Assembly (NCBI RefSeq): GCF_001544915.2
Contig: NZ_FCOE02000009.1
Coordinates: 186,001-250,000, forward strand
Direction: 5' to 3'
DNA: 64,000 nucleotides
DNA from: Caballeronia pedi
GTDB lineage: Bacteria > Pseudomonadota > Gammaproteobacteria > Burkholderiales > Burkholderiaceae
Shown piece after piece: positions 20,184 to 31,492 of this stretch. Numbering within the stretch: the first letter of the stretch is position 1; every line of letters starts with the position of its first letter. The position numbers were made by a program, and so were the translations under genes. The notes beneath the pieces were generated by a model. That model saw only the letters and a program-made list of their open reading frames with translations, was not told the origin of the DNA and searched no databases.

Positions 20184-21200
20184 TCAATCGAGGGAGGCGA
20201 GCGTGGCGTCGGTGGTGTCGATGACCATCAGGCCGGCGCGCAAGCCCGGCTTCACCTTCGCGTTCGGAAACACGATCCGCTCTTCATCGTGCGACACGCG
20301 ATAGCAATATTCGCCATCGCGCGCGAGCTCGGTTCCCGCAGCGAATGGCGTGAAGTTCGGCACATCGCTCGCGACGTTCAGCACGAAGCGATCGCTCTGC
20401 TTGTCGATCTGCGCGACGACGGTGAACACGCGCAACGGCGCGCGCTCCGCCGCCGCTTCGCCCGCGATCAGACGACGCAATGCCGCATCCGATGCGGCAA
20501 AACGCGTCAGGTCGTTCTGCCCGAACGGCTGCACCTTGCCGAGTTCCAGCGTGCACGCGAGCGCGCCCGCTTGCTGCGCCGTGAAATGCGTGAACGTGTT
20601 GGCCTTCTCGCGATGCAGCAGCACGGCCTGCAGCCGCGCGTCGCGCAGCCAGTCGAACATCGCGCGGGCGAGCGGTGCGCCCGTGTGCGGCAACAGCGCG
20701 AACTGCTCGAACACGGACGCGCGGATCGCCGTGTGCATGTCGATATGCCATCTGGGAAGCGGAGCGCGCTCGAAGAACTTCAGCGCGGCGTCCTCCAGCT
20801 CGGCCGCGCGCCGTGCCTCGCGGCTCTCGGGCAGGCTCGCATGACGGCCGCTGAACAGGCGATTGAGGTCGTCGTCGATATAACGGTCGCCCGCGCGCAT
20901 CGCGCCGATGTTGCCGACTATCACGAGCATGTTCGCCGCCAGCGGCGCCTTTCCACTGGCGATATCCGCGATGAGCAGCGACAGCATTTCGATGGGCGCG
21001 GTTTCATCGCCATGAATACCCGCCGATACGAGCACGCTATGTGTCGGCGCTTTCGCGGGCTCGAGCAACAGCACGCCTTCACCTTGCCACGTCCAGCGCA
21101 CGCCCGAAGGCGCGGTTCCGGCGCTTGCCTCGGGGCGCTGCCCTTGGAGCGTGAACGCGAGAAAGTCGTCGAGCACGGACGAATCAGCGCTGGAAGTCAT
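20184..21200 (-). CDS. astE: Succinylglutamate desuccinylase
   Basis: 338 residues. Last step of the arginine succinyltransferase pathway: N-succinylglutamate to glutamate and succinate. Zinc-peptidase-like motifs [11 protein letters not shown] (near 60-70), [11 protein letters not shown] and [10 protein letters not shown] are present. ATG 21200 lies inside the end of astB (17-base overlap); a GTG at 21209 is an alternative. Confidence 0.95.
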   Translation of the reverse strand: MTSSADSSVLDDFLAFTLQGQRPEASAGTAPSGVRWTWQGEGVLLLEPAKAPTHSVLVSAGIHGDETAPIEMLSLLIADIASGKAPLAANMLVIVGNIGAMRAGDRYIDDDLNRLFSGRHASLPESREARRAAELEDAALKFFERAPLPRWHIDMHTAIRASVFEQFALLPHTGAPLARAMFDWLRDARLQAVLLHREKANTFTHFTAQQAGALACTLELGKVQPFGQNDLTRFAASDAALRRLIAGEAAAERAPLRVFTVVAQIDKQSDRFVLNVASDVPNFTPFAAGTELARDGEYCYRVSHDEERIVFPNAKVKPGLRAGLMVIDTTDATLASLD

Positions 21201-22524
21201 AGACGGCACCGAGTCCGAGAATGGTCGTCAGTTCGTCGAGCGCGGCGCGCGACTCGGCGAGCAGCTTCGGGTCCGCGAGATCGGCGGGCGCGAGACGGTC
21301 GCGATAGTGCGTGTCGATCCACGCATCGAGTTGCGTGAAGAGCGCGTCGTTCATCCACACGCGCGCATTCACGGCGGCGCGCTCGGCGTCGTTCAGCACG
21401 ACGCGCAGGCGCAGACAGGCGGGCCCGCCGCCGTTCTTCATGCTCTCGCGCAGATCGAAGACGAGTACTTCGTCGATGGGCGTGTCGCGGCCGCCAAGCG
21501 AATCGAGATACGCCGCGACGCGCGCGTTCTCGCGACATTCCTGCGGCACGACGAGCAGTTGCCGCCCGTCCGCGCTCGACAGCAACTGGCTGTTGAAGAG
21601 ATACGACGAGACCGCGTCCTCCACGCTCACTTCGTTCGCCGGCACTTCGAGCGCGCTGAATGGCGTGCCTTGCGCGTCGAGCTTCGCGCGCAGTTCCTCG
21701 TAGACCTTGTGCTGATCGACGAAAGCGCGCTCGTGGCAGAACAGCGTCGTGCGATTGCCGACCGCGATCACATCGTTGTGGAACACGCCCGCATCGATCA
21801 CGTCGGGCGACTGTTGCGCGAACACAGTGGCATCGTCGGAAAGACCATGCAGGCGTGCGACCGCGCGGCTCGCTTCGAGCGTCTGGCGCGCCGGATAACG
21901 CTGCGGCTGCGGACCCTGGCCGTACTCGCTCTTGCCATACACGAAGAACTCGACGCCCTTCTCGCCGTACTCGCGCGCGAAGCGCGTATGATTCGCCGCG
22001 CCTTCATCGCCGAGCGCGGGCGTGCCGGGCAGCGCGTGATGAATGCGAAAGCGCGCTTCGTCGGCGAAAATCGCGCCAAGCGAGCGGCGCGTCTCGCCAT
22101 GCTCGATCGCGCGATGCAGCTTGGCCGCGAGATTCGCCGGCGTGAAATGCACGCGGCCGTCTTCCGTATCCGCCGATGGACTCACGGTCGCGGCATTCGC
22201 CGTCCACATCGCGGACGCGGAACTCGCCGCCGCGAGCAACTCCGGCGCTTCACGCGCGGCGCGGGCGATCACGGTGGCGTCGTCGCCGGAAAAGCCGACA
22301 TCGCGCAACAGCCGGATCGACGGCCGTTCGAGCGGCGGCAGCACGCCCTGCTGAAAACCGAGGTCGGCGAGCCGCTTCATCTTGCGCAAGCCCTGCTTCG
22401 CGGCGGCCTTCGGATTCGCCACCGACTTCTCGTTGCTGCGCGACGCGACATTGCCGAACGACAGTCCCGCGTAGTTGTGCGTGGGGCCGACCAGCCCGTC
22501 GAAGTTCGCCTCGTATGCTTGCAT
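21184..22524 (-). CDS. astB: N-succinylarginine dihydrolase
   Basis: 446 residues. Converts N2-succinylarginine to succinylornithine, CO2 and ammonia. Starts [20 protein letters not shown], the canonical AstB N-terminus; other family blocks include [11 protein letters not shown] and the C-terminal [14 protein letters not shown] with the nucleophilic Cys. Length is normal. Overlaps astE and lies 29 bases after astD. Confidence 0.97.
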   Translation of the reverse strand: MQAYEANFDGLVGPTHNYAGLSFGNVASRSNEKSVANPKAAAKQGLRKMKRLADLGFQQGVLPPLERPSIRLLRDVGFSGDDATVIARAAREAPELLAAASSASAMWTANAATVSPSADTEDGRVHFTPANLAAKLHRAIEHGETRRSLGAIFADEARFRIHHALPGTPALGDEGAANHTRFAREYGEKGVEFFVYGKSEYGQGPQPQRYPARQTLEASRAVARLHGLSDDATVFAQQSPDVIDAGVFHNDVIAVGNRTTLFCHERAFVDQHKVYEELRAKLDAQGTPFSALEVPANEVSVEDAVSSYLFNSQLLSSADGRQLLVVPQECRENARVAAYLDSLGGRDTPIDEVLVFDLRESMKNGGGPACLRLRVVLNDAERAAVNARVWMNDALFTQLDAWIDTHYRDRLAPADLADPKLLAESRAALDELTTILGLGAVYDFQR

Positions 22525-22538
22525 GTTCGATTCCGGTG

Positions 22539-24038
<1,500 letters not shown>

Positions 24039-25067
24039 TTATTTGGCGCGCGGCCAGGAGGTCAGTACGCGCACGTTGTCGCCTTCCTTCACGCGCAATG
24101 CAGCGGCTTCTTCCGCCGTCAGCAGGAACATGCCGTTCTCGACCGCGCCGACCGTTGCGCCGCAGCGGAAGTCTTCGAGCAGCGTGTTCGAGACGAGACT
24201 TTTCGCTTCGCCCGGCGCGCGCTGTTCCGCGATCTTCACGCGCGCCAGCACGCTTTCGCGCACCGTGCGCAAATCCGCGACATGGCATTCGAGCACCGGA
24301 CCGGCATCGAAGATATCGACGTGATTTTCGTAACGCAGACCTTCCGCTTCGAGCATCTTGCGCGCGGGCGCGGTGTCCTTGTGCGTGACGCCGACCGCGT
24401 GCTGCGCCGAATCGGGCAGCAGATCGAGATACACCGGATAACGCGGCATCAGCTCGGCGACGAACGACTTCTTGCCATGCGAGCTCAGATAATCGGCTTC
24501 GTTGAAATCGATCTGATAGAAATGCGAGCCGACCGCGTTCCAGAACGGCGATTCGCCGTTCTCATCGAAATGGCCGCGCAATTCCGCGCACAGGCGCTGC
24601 GGAAAGCGATCCGTGAACTGCGCGATGAACATGAAGCGCGAGCGCGACAGCAAGCCGCCCACGCCCGCCGTGCGATAACGCGGGCTCAGAAAGAGCGAAC
24701 ACACTTCGGCGTAGCCGGTCAGGTCGTGCGAGATATTGAGCAGCGACATGCGCGTCCACACGCCCATGTCCTTGCTCGCATGCACGACCGTCGACACGCG
24801 ATAGTTGTAGAACGGCTGCTCCAGCCCGACTTGCGTTTCGATGCCGCACACGCCCGCGACATCGCCGGTCGCGGTGTCTTCCATCACGAAGAGATAGCCT
24901 GCTTCGAACGCTTGCGCATCGCCGGTGAGCGTGCGGCGCGCGCGTTCGACGCGGGCCGTCAGCGCGCCGTGATCCGGCTTGAAGGTGGTCAGACCCGGAC
25001 CCGTTTCCTGGGCGAGCGCGACGAGCGCGTCGACGTCGCCCGGCTGCGTGCAACGCACGACGATCAT
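24039..25067 (-). CDS. astA: Arginine N-succinyltransferase, beta subunit
   Basis: 342 residues. Transfers succinyl from succinyl-CoA to arginine. Family blocks: MIVVRCTQPGDVDAL, FYNYRVSTVVHASKD and HVDIFDAGPVLE. Corresponds to AruG of the two-subunit AruFG enzyme in Pseudomonas. ATG 25067 has GGGAGA upstream and overlaps the stop of the alpha-subunit gene (ATGA), ensuring balanced synthesis. Confidence 0.95.
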   Translation of the reverse strand: MIVVRCTQPGDVDALVALAQETGPGLTTFKPDHGALTARVERARRTLTGDAQAFEAGYLFVMEDTATGDVAGVCGIETQVGLEQPFYNYRVSTVVHASKDMGVWTRMSLLNISHDLTGYAEVCSLFLSPRYRTAGVGGLLSRSRFMFIAQFTDRFPQRLCAELRGHFDENGESPFWNAVGSHFYQIDFNEADYLSSHGKKSFVAELMPRYPVYLDLLPDSAQHAVGVTHKDTAPARKMLEAEGLRYENHVDIFDAGPVLECHVADLRTVRESVLARVKIAEQRAPGEAKSLVSNTLLEDFRCGATVGAVENGMFLLTAEEAAALRVKEGDNVRVLTSWPRAK

Positions 25068-26113
25068 TGCAATTCTCCCGATGCCTGATGCAACGGCACG
25101 CAACGCACCGTGTCCTTGTCCGATACGCCGAGCGCAGCGCGCGTGGCCGCGTTCAGCGCGGCGCCGTCGGCGCGCGTTCCCGCCAGTCCGGCCACCGCGC
25201 AGCGGAATTCATGCGCGCCGCCCGCCGCGACCAGATACGGCGCACCGCTCTCGGACGCGACCTCGCGCACCACGCGCAATTCGCTCGAACTCGCCGACGC
25301 GCTCTTGTCGACGGCGATCGTGAGCACGGGGCCCGCATCGAAGATATCGACGAAGCGGTCCGGCTCGAAACCTTCTTCGAGATGGATGTCGTAGGCGAGC
25401 AGCGTGGTTTCGTTCGGCTCGCCGAGCACGCGTTGCGCGTCGCCCGGAAGCAAGGGCACGTAGAGCGGATAACTCGGCATCACTTCCGCGATGAAGGTGC
25501 GGCTGCGTCCGCCCGACTCCGCTTCCACCTGCTCGAAGTCGCGGCCGAAGAACTTTCGCCCGACCGCATCCCAGAACGGCGAGGCGCCGGCATCGTCGGT
25601 GACACCGAGCATCAGCGAAAACACTTCACTGGAAAACCGCTTGCGGTTCGCGGCGATGTAGATCATGCGCGCACGCGACAGCAGATGCGCGGCCGCTTCG
25701 TTGGCTTCATCGCGCAGCGACGGGTCGATATAGAAACCCGTCAGACGGCTCTTGCCCGTCAGCTCGTGCGACATCGTGAGCGCGTGAATCTTGCGGTTCA
25801 CCTTGAGCTCGCGCGACGCGTGGATCAGCGCATCGTTGCGAAATGCGTAGAACGGCTCGGAATAGCCCGCCGACGCGACGATGCTCGACGTGCCGAGCAG
25901 CCGGCCCGTCTGCGCATCTTCCAGCACGAAGAGATAGAACTCCTCGCCGGGAAATTCCACTTCGGCGCGAAACGAGTCTTCCGACAGCGCGACGCGCGTT
26001 TCGAGTGCGCGACGGTCGCGCGGCAGCGAGTGCAGCACGGGAAGCGCTGCGCGCGCCATCCGTTCGAGCTCGTCGAGATCGGAGAGTGCTGCGGGGCGGA
26101 CGAATAGCATCAT
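25064..26113 (-). CDS. aruF: Arginine/ornithine N-succinyltransferase, alpha subunit
   Basis: 349 residues, a paralogue of the downstream beta subunit with the same order of blocks (FVRPAALSDLDEL, FYAFRNDALIHASRELKVN, FVDIFDAGPVL). Acts as the other half of the heteromeric succinyltransferase AruFG, which also accepts ornithine. Start MM at 26113 follows AGGACC; either Met is possible. Confidence 0.95.
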   Translation of the reverse strand: MMLFVRPAALSDLDELERMARAALPVLHSLPRDRRALETRVALSEDSFRAEVEFPGEEFYLFVLEDAQTGRLLGTSSIVASAGYSEPFYAFRNDALIHASRELKVNRKIHALTMSHELTGKSRLTGFYIDPSLRDEANEAAAHLLSRARMIYIAANRKRFSSEVFSLMLGVTDDAGASPFWDAVGRKFFGRDFEQVEAESGGRSRTFIAEVMPSYPLYVPLLPGDAQRVLGEPNETTLLAYDIHLEEGFEPDRFVDIFDAGPVLTIAVDKSASASSSELRVVREVASESGAPYLVAAGGAHEFRCAVAGLAGTRADGAALNAATRAALGVSDKDTVRCVPLHQASGELQ

Positions 26114-26126
26114 CGGGTCCTGTTCG

Positions 26127-27353
26127 TCACTTGACGGCCGCGGCGCCGACGACCTGCTCGATCGCCCGGCCGATGCGCGCGAAGCCTTCGTCGAGATCGG
26201 CCATCGGCATGATGAGCGACGGCGCGAAACGCAGCACGTTCGGCCCCGCGATCAGCATGATGACGCCGTTCGCCGCCGCCGCATTGAGCACGTCCTTCGC
26301 GCGGTCCTTGTAGGCGTCGTTCAGTTCCGCGCCGATCAGGAGGCCGCGTCCGCGAATTTCCTTGAACATGCCGAAGCGCTCGTTGATGCGTTCGAGATGC
26401 GCCTTGATCGCCTTGCTGCGTTCGTTCACGCCTTCGAGCAGTTTCGGATCGCTGATCAGTTCGACGACCTTCTCCGCAATCGACGCGCCCAGCGGATTGC
26501 CGCCGTAAGTCGTGCCGTGCACGCCGACGGTGAAGTGCGCGGCGATCTCGTTGGTCGTCAGCATCACGCCGATCGGGAAGCCGTTGCCCAGCGCCTTCGC
26601 GCTCGTGAGGATGTCGGGCGTCACGCCGTATTGCATGTACGCGTAGAACGTGCCCGTGCGGCCGACGCCGGTCTGCACTTCGTCGAAAATGAGCAGTGCG
26701 TCGTGCTGGTCGCACGCTTCACGCAGGCCCTTCAGGAACGCCGGATCGGCGGGCAGCACGCCGCCTTCGCCCTGCACCGGCTCGACGATCACCGCGCACG
26801 TCTTCGGGCCGATGGCTTCGAGCGCCTTCGGCAGATCGTTGTACGGCAGATGACGGATGCCCTGCGGCTGCGGGCCGAAGCCTTCGGCGTACTTCGGCTG
26901 GCCGCCGACGCTCACCGTGAAGAACGTGCGGCCATGGAACGACTGCGTGAACGAGATGATCTCGATCTTCTCGTTGCCGTGTTTGTCGATGGCATAGCGG
27001 CGCGCGAGCTTCAGCGCCGCTTCGTTCGCTTCCGCGCCCGAGTTCGCGAAGAACGCGCGGTCGGCGAAAGTGAGATCCGTCAGGCGTTTCGCGAGGCGCA
27101 GCACCGGCGCGTTCGTGTAGCCGTTGCCGATGTGCCAGAGCTTCTCGCCCTGCTCGTGCAGCACCTTCAGCAGTTCGGGATGGCCGTGGCCTAGCGCCGT
27201 CACTGCGATGCCGCCGGCGAAATCGACATAATCGCGGCCTTCGGTGTCCCATACGCGCGAGCCGCGGCCCCGGTCGGGCACGAAACTGGCCGGCGCGAAT
27301 ACCGGAACCATTACTTCGTCGAACGTACCGCGATTCACATTGATGTCGGTCAT
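26127..27353 (-). CDS. astC: Succinylornithine/acetylornithine aminotransferase
   Basis: 408 residues. Class III PLP aminotransferase that moves the delta-amino group of succinylornithine to 2-oxoglutarate. Motifs: [31 protein letters not shown] and the PLP lysine in [13 protein letters not shown]. The family also accepts acetylornithine, but the position in the ast operon assigns it to catabolism. Good GAGGAG ribosome binding site. A 105-base gap separates it from argR. Confidence 0.96.
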   Translation of the reverse strand: MTDINVNRGTFDEVMVPVFAPASFVPDRGRGSRVWDTEGRDYVDFAGGIAVTALGHGHPELLKVLHEQGEKLWHIGNGYTNAPVLRLAKRLTDLTFADRAFFANSGAEANEAALKLARRYAIDKHGNEKIEIISFTQSFHGRTFFTVSVGGQPKYAEGFGPQPQGIRHLPYNDLPKALEAIGPKTCAVIVEPVQGEGGVLPADPAFLKGLREACDQHDALLIFDEVQTGVGRTGTFYAYMQYGVTPDILTSAKALGNGFPIGVMLTTNEIAAHFTVGVHGTTYGGNPLGASIAEKVVELISDPKLLEGVNERSKAIKAHLERINERFGMFKEIRGRGLLIGAELNDAYKDRAKDVLNAAAANGVIMLIAGPNVLRFAPSLIMPMADLDEGFARIGRAIEQVVGAAAVK

Positions 27354-27458
27354 GAGCCACTCCTCGTAAGGTTCGTGCAGTCAGGTTCGATATTAGGCAA
27401 TCCCGCGCGTTCCGTCTTGCGCGTTCGCGACATGCTTCGATGGGCTTTTTCGCAGTTT

Positions 27459-28469
27459 TCAGGCGGGCTCGGGCGGCTCGATCAGCGCCCCGCCGCGCGG
27501 CTCGTCGATCGCGCCGCGCTGCTTTTCGATCCAGTTGCGGCGTTCCTCGCGCGGCGTCACGCCGAAGCGGTCGCGATACGCATTGGAAAAATGCGCCGCC
27601 GATGAAAACCCGCACGCGAGGCTGATCTGCACCACCGATTTGCTCGTGCGCTGCAACTGCGTGCGCGCCTTCGTCAGACGCAGATTGAGGTAGTACTTCG
27701 ACGGCATCGCGCCGAGATACTGGCGAAACAGCCGCTCCAGCTGCCGGCGCGAAATGCCGACGAGACCCGCGATTTCATCGGTCGCGAGCGGATCTTCGAT
27801 ATTCGCTTCCATCAGTTGCAGCGCATCGTTCAGGCGCGGATGACGCTCGCCCGGCGCGGTGACGAACGGAATGCGCTGGCGCTCCGTGCCTGCGCGCAGC
27901 ACGCCCGCGCCGAGCGAATCCGCGATGCGTTCCGCGAGATCCTGGCCGTTGTCGCGTGCGATCATCGCGAGCATGAAGTCGATGCTGGCCTGTCCGCCAG
28001 AACAGGTGGCGCGGTCGCGGTCGATCTCGAAGATCTGCTGGCTGACGATCGCGCGCTCGAATTGCTCGGTGAACTGCTGATACGTTTCCCAGTTCACCGC
28101 GACGCGATATTGCGAGAGTTGTCCGGCCATCGCAAGCCACCACACGCCGTGATGGATGCCGCTGACGAGCGGCGTGCGCGGCGCCACGCGCGCGAGGCTC
28201 GCGAGAAAGAGCCGGTAGTCCGCGAACTGCTGATAGCGCTCGGAAACCACGATGAGCCAGTCGCAGCGCACGGCGTCGTTGAACGCGCAATCGGCAGGCA
28301 GTTGCGCGCCGCCCGAAAGGGGCACGGGCCGGCCGTCCCAGGAACAGATGCGCCATTCGTAGAGACGATGCCCGTCGATGTCGTTCGCGAGCGCGAGGCT
28401 GTCGATGATCGGCGCGATGCCGCTCATCGACACCGGCGGCAGCGCGACGATCGCAACTTGCAGCGTCAC
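27459..28469 (-). CDS. argR: ArgR-type AraC/GlxA family regulator of arginine catabolism
   Basis: 336 residues. N-terminal DJ-1/PfpI-like domain (about 1-190) and a C-terminal AraC HTH pair (about 215-315; GISRRQLERLFRQYLG and ACGFSSAAHFSNAYRDRFG). This is the architecture of Pseudomonas ArgR, which with arginine activates the aru/ast genes and its own transport operon. GTG start at 28469, one base after the ATPase stop, so it is co-transcribed with the transporter, again as in Pseudomonas. Confidence 0.9.
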   Translation of the reverse strand: MTLQVAIVALPPVSMSGIAPIIDSLALANDIDGHRLYEWRICSWDGRPVPLSGGAQLPADCAFNDAVRCDWLIVVSERYQQFADYRLFLASLARVAPRTPLVSGIHHGVWWLAMAGQLSQYRVAVNWETYQQFTEQFERAIVSQQIFEIDRDRATCSGGQASIDFMLAMIARDNGQDLAERIADSLGAGVLRAGTERQRIPFVTAPGERHPRLNDALQLMEANIEDPLATDEIAGLVGISRRQLERLFRQYLGAMPSKYYLNLRLTKARTQLQRTSKSVVQISLACGFSSAAHFSNAYRDRFGVTPREERRNWIEKQRGAIDEPRGGALIEPPEPA

Positions 28470-28470
28470 G

Positions 28471-29298
28471 TTATTTCAGACTTCCCGACAGGAACTGGCG
28501 CAGGCGCTCGCTCTTCGGCGCCGTGAGCACGTCGGCGGGCGCGCCCTCTTCTTCCGTGCGTCCCTGATGCAGGAACATCACATGATTCGACACGTTGCGC
28601 GCGAAGCCCATCTCGTGCGTGACGACGATCATCGTGCGGCCTTCCTCGGCGAGCTTCTGCATCACCTTCAGCACTTCGCCGACGAGTTCGGGGTCGAGCG
28701 CAGACGTGGGTTCGTCGAACAGCATGACATCGGGATGCATCGCGAGCGCGCGCGCGATCGCCACGCGCTGCTGCTGGCCGCCCGACAAATGCGACGGATA
28801 CTGTTTCTCGACGCGCGGCGGCAAGCCCACTTTCTCCAGATACGTGCGCGCGCGATCTTCCGCTTCCTTTTTGGACACGCCGAGCACGTGCATCGGCGCT
28901 TCCATCACATTCTCGATGGCCGTCATGTGCGACCAGAGATTGAAATGCTGGAACACCATCGCGAGCTTGGTGCGCACGCGCTGTAACTGCTTGTGATCCG
29001 CGACTTCGAGATTGCCCGCACGGTCGGCCTTCGTGCGCACGGCTTCACCGTCGACGATGATCTGCCCCGCGTTCGGCCGCTCGAGAAAGTTGATGCAGCG
29101 CAGAAACGTGCTCTTGCCCGAGCCGCTCGCGCCGATGATGCTGATCACGTCGCCCGCTTTGGCCGAGAGCGACACGCCCTTCAGCACTTCGTTGTCGCCG
29201 TAGCGCTTGTGAATGTCCTCGGCGACGAGCTTGGTCGCGACGTCTTTGGCGGTTGGCTCCAACGCTTTCTCCTCGGGTGATGACAGGGACTGCTGCAT
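28471..29298 (-). CDS. HisP/AotP-type amino-acid ABC transporter ATPase
   Basis: 275 residues. Walker [10 protein letters not shown] (near 57-65), signature LSGGQQQR, Walker [13 protein letters not shown], and the H-loop VVTHEMGFA. The N-terminal ~20 residues are an extra unstructured stretch. Powers import of basic amino acids together with the two permeases upstream. Confidence 0.94.
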   Translation of the reverse strand: MQQSLSSPEEKALEPTAKDVATKLVAEDIHKRYGDNEVLKGVSLSAKAGDVISIIGASGSGKSTFLRCINFLERPNAGQIIVDGEAVRTKADRAGNLEVADHKQLQRVRTKLAMVFQHFNLWSHMTAIENVMEAPMHVLGVSKKEAEDRARTYLEKVGLPPRVEKQYPSHLSGGQQQRVAIARALAMHPDVMLFDEPTSALDPELVGEVLKVMQKLAEEGRTMIVVTHEMGFARNVSNHVMFLHQGRTEEEGAPADVLTAPKSERLRQFLSGSLK

Positions 29299-29316
29299 GG
29301 GTTCGAATTCTACCGC

Positions 29317-30051
29317 TCAGGCGCGCCGCACCGCGCGCGCCGTGCCTGCCGGGCGCAGATAAGCGAGCCAGTGACGCTCCGCGCGCCGGAACGCGGCGAC
29401 GAGCGCGAACGAGATGGCGACATACAGAAGCGCGGCGATGCCGAACGATTCGAACGACTGATAAGTCGCCGAATTCGCGTCGCGCGCGACCTTCAGGATG
29501 TCCGGCACCGTGGCCGTGAAGGCGACGGTCGTCGCGTGCAGCATCAGGATCACTTCGTTGCTGTACAAAGGCAAGGCGCGGCGCAACGCCGAAGGCAGGA
29601 TCACGCGGCGATACATCGTGAAGGTGCTCATGCCGTAGGCGCGTGCGGCTTCCACTTCGCCGTGCGAAATCCCGCGAATCGCGCCGGCGAAGATTTCCGT
29701 CGTGTAGGCGCAGGTGTTCAGCGCGAAGGCGAGAATCGCGCAGTTGAAGCCGCTCTTGAAGAACGCTTCGAGCAAGGATTGCGTGCGCACGAATTCGAGG
29801 CTGTACATGCCGGTATAGAGCAGCAGCAACTGCACGTAGAGCGGCGTGCCGCGGAACACGTACGTGTAGAGGCGCACGGGCGTCGAGAGCCAGCGGTTTC
29901 GCGACACCCGCGCGCAGGCGAGCGGCACCGCCGCGCAGAAGCCGATCACAATCGAAGCCGCGAGCAGCCACAAGGTGACGACGAGACCCGACGCGCGCAT
30001 GCCGTCGGAGTACAGAAACGGGCGCCAGTATTCGGCGAAGATCTGGATCAT
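29317..30051 (-). CDS. HisM/AotM-type ABC permease
   Basis: 244 residues, about five membrane helices, with the EAA loop region HGEVEAARAYGMSTFTMYRRVILP that docks onto the ATPase. Second permease of the heterodimer for basic amino acids. Ribosome binding site GAGACAAG before ATG 30051; 19 bases before the ATPase gene. Confidence 0.93.
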   Translation of the reverse strand: MIQIFAEYWRPFLYSDGMRASGLVVTLWLLAASIVIGFCAAVPLACARVSRNRWLSTPVRLYTYVFRGTPLYVQLLLLYTGMYSLEFVRTQSLLEAFFKSGFNCAILAFALNTCAYTTEIFAGAIRGISHGEVEAARAYGMSTFTMYRRVILPSALRRALPLYSNEVILMLHATTVAFTATVPDILKVARDANSATYQSFESFGIAALLYVAISFALVAAFRRAERHWLAYLRPAGTARAVRRA

Positions 30052-30072
30052 GGCTTGTCTCGCTGGCAGGGA

Positions 30073-30762
30073 TCAAAGTTCGGCGTGCCGCACGCCGGTC
30101 GAATAGCGGCGCTCGAGCGCCATCAGCACGACGTTCGATGCGCTCGTGATCACGAGATAGATCAACGCCGCGATCAGGATGAAGAAGAACATGTTGAAGG
30201 TGCTCTTGCCCGCGTCCTGCGCGGCCTTCACGACATCGGCGAGACCGATGATCGACACGAGCGCCGTCGCCTTCACGAGCACCTGCCAGTTATTGCCGAT
30301 GCCCGGCAGCGCGAAACGCATCATCTGCGGAAAGAGAATGCGCGCGAACACGCGCATGCCGCTCATGCCGTAGGCGCTGCCCGCCTCCAGCTGACCGCGC
30401 GGCACGGCGAGAAACGCGCCGCGAAACGTTTCGGTGAAATACGCGCCGTAGATGAAGCCGAGCGTCAGCACGCCGGCCGTGAACGGATCGATGTCGAACT
30501 GATCCCAGCCAAAGGCATCGGTGAGATTGTTCACGGCGATCTGGATGCTGTAGAACAGCAGCAGCATCAGCACGAGATCAGGCACCGAGCGGATCAGCGT
30601 CGTGTAGGCAGTCGCGATGCCGCGCAAGGCGGCGTGACGCGAGAGCTTCGCGGATGCGCCCATCAGACCGAGCAGCACCGATACCGCGAGAGACAGCACC
30701 GCGAGCGCGATGGTCGCTTTGGCGCCCGCCCAGAGGAGCGGGCCGTAGCCGTACAGGATCAA
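30073..30762 (-). CDS. HisQ/AotQ-type ABC permease
   Basis: 229 residues, about five helices, EAA loop RGQLEAGSAYGMSGMRVFARILFP. First gene of the minus-strand block. The only suitable start is TTG at 30762, supported by GGAGG six bases before it. The operon promoter should lie in 30763-31044, where no convincing hexamers or ArgR site could be picked out by eye. Confidence 0.92.
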   Translation of the reverse strand: MILYGYGPLLWAGAKATIALAVLSLAVSVLLGLMGASAKLSRHAALRGIATAYTTLIRSVPDLVLMLLLFYSIQIAVNNLTDAFGWDQFDIDPFTAGVLTLGFIYGAYFTETFRGAFLAVPRGQLEAGSAYGMSGMRVFARILFPQMMRFALPGIGNNWQVLVKATALVSIIGLADVVKAAQDAGKSTFNMFFFILIAALIYLVITSASNVVLMALERRYSTGVRHAEL

Positions 30763-31044
30763 GAGGTGCCTCCATCGTCTTTCGAGTTGACCGGAAAGAG
30801 ACGGAGCGCGTCGTCAGGCGCACTCCGGCGATTGGGGGCGATACTCGCAGGCGAAAATCAATCGCTCAAATGGGATGAAGGCGGTTTGCTGCGACGCAGC
30901 ATAGGGATGAAGCGCGCGGCGGCGCCGTCATGCGCCCGCCGCGCAACGCTGCCCGCGTGCGACAGACAGGAAAACCCGCACACGCGCGGCCGACGAAATC
31001 TGCATTTTTCAGGTCGCATTTTCGATAGACCGCGCGCAGGCCTT

Positions 31045-31443
31045 TTACGCGCGCGCGACGCCGCGCACGAGTTGCGCGACCTGCCCGTTCGCCACGGCGA
31101 CGTCCGGGCTGTCCTGCAGCAAGGGCAGAAACTGCTCCGCAAAGACGGGATCGCGCGTGCCGGCGCTGAACATGTCGACGACCGCCCTCGCGTGCGCGAT
31201 GCGCGCGTCGGCGGTGGCTTCGTCGTCGTCGAGGACGTCGTCGAGGGCGGCGATCAGTGTCGAAAGCGGCGTCAGCCAGCGATACGCCGAGCCGTTGATC
31301 ACGATCTGCAGGAATTCGCCCGGCGATACCGGCCCGAACTCGGCTTCGTGCCGCGTGCGCAGATGCGCGAGCACGCTGCGATGAAGCGCGAGCAGCGGAT
31401 GCCGCACGTCGCGCAGAAAAGCGGTGGCTGTCTGGTCGTTCAT
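31045..31443 (-). CDS. Hypothetical protein
   Basis: 132 residues, no signal peptide or membrane segment, mainly helical in composition with an acidic stretch (ALDDVLDDDEATADARIAHA). GAGG ribosome binding site. It lies 49 bases downstream of the EAL gene on the same strand and may be co-transcribed with it. Family not recognised. Confidence 0.65.
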   Translation of the reverse strand: MNDQTATAFLRDVRHPLLALHRSVLAHLRTRHEAEFGPVSPGEFLQIVINGSAYRWLTPLSTLIAALDDVLDDDEATADARIAHARAVVDMFSAGTRDPVFAEQFLPLLQDSPDVAVANGQVAQLVRGVARA

Positions 31444-31492
31444 GGTCGTGCCTCGTCTGGAAACTCACTAAGTGAGGACGATTCCTTGACGA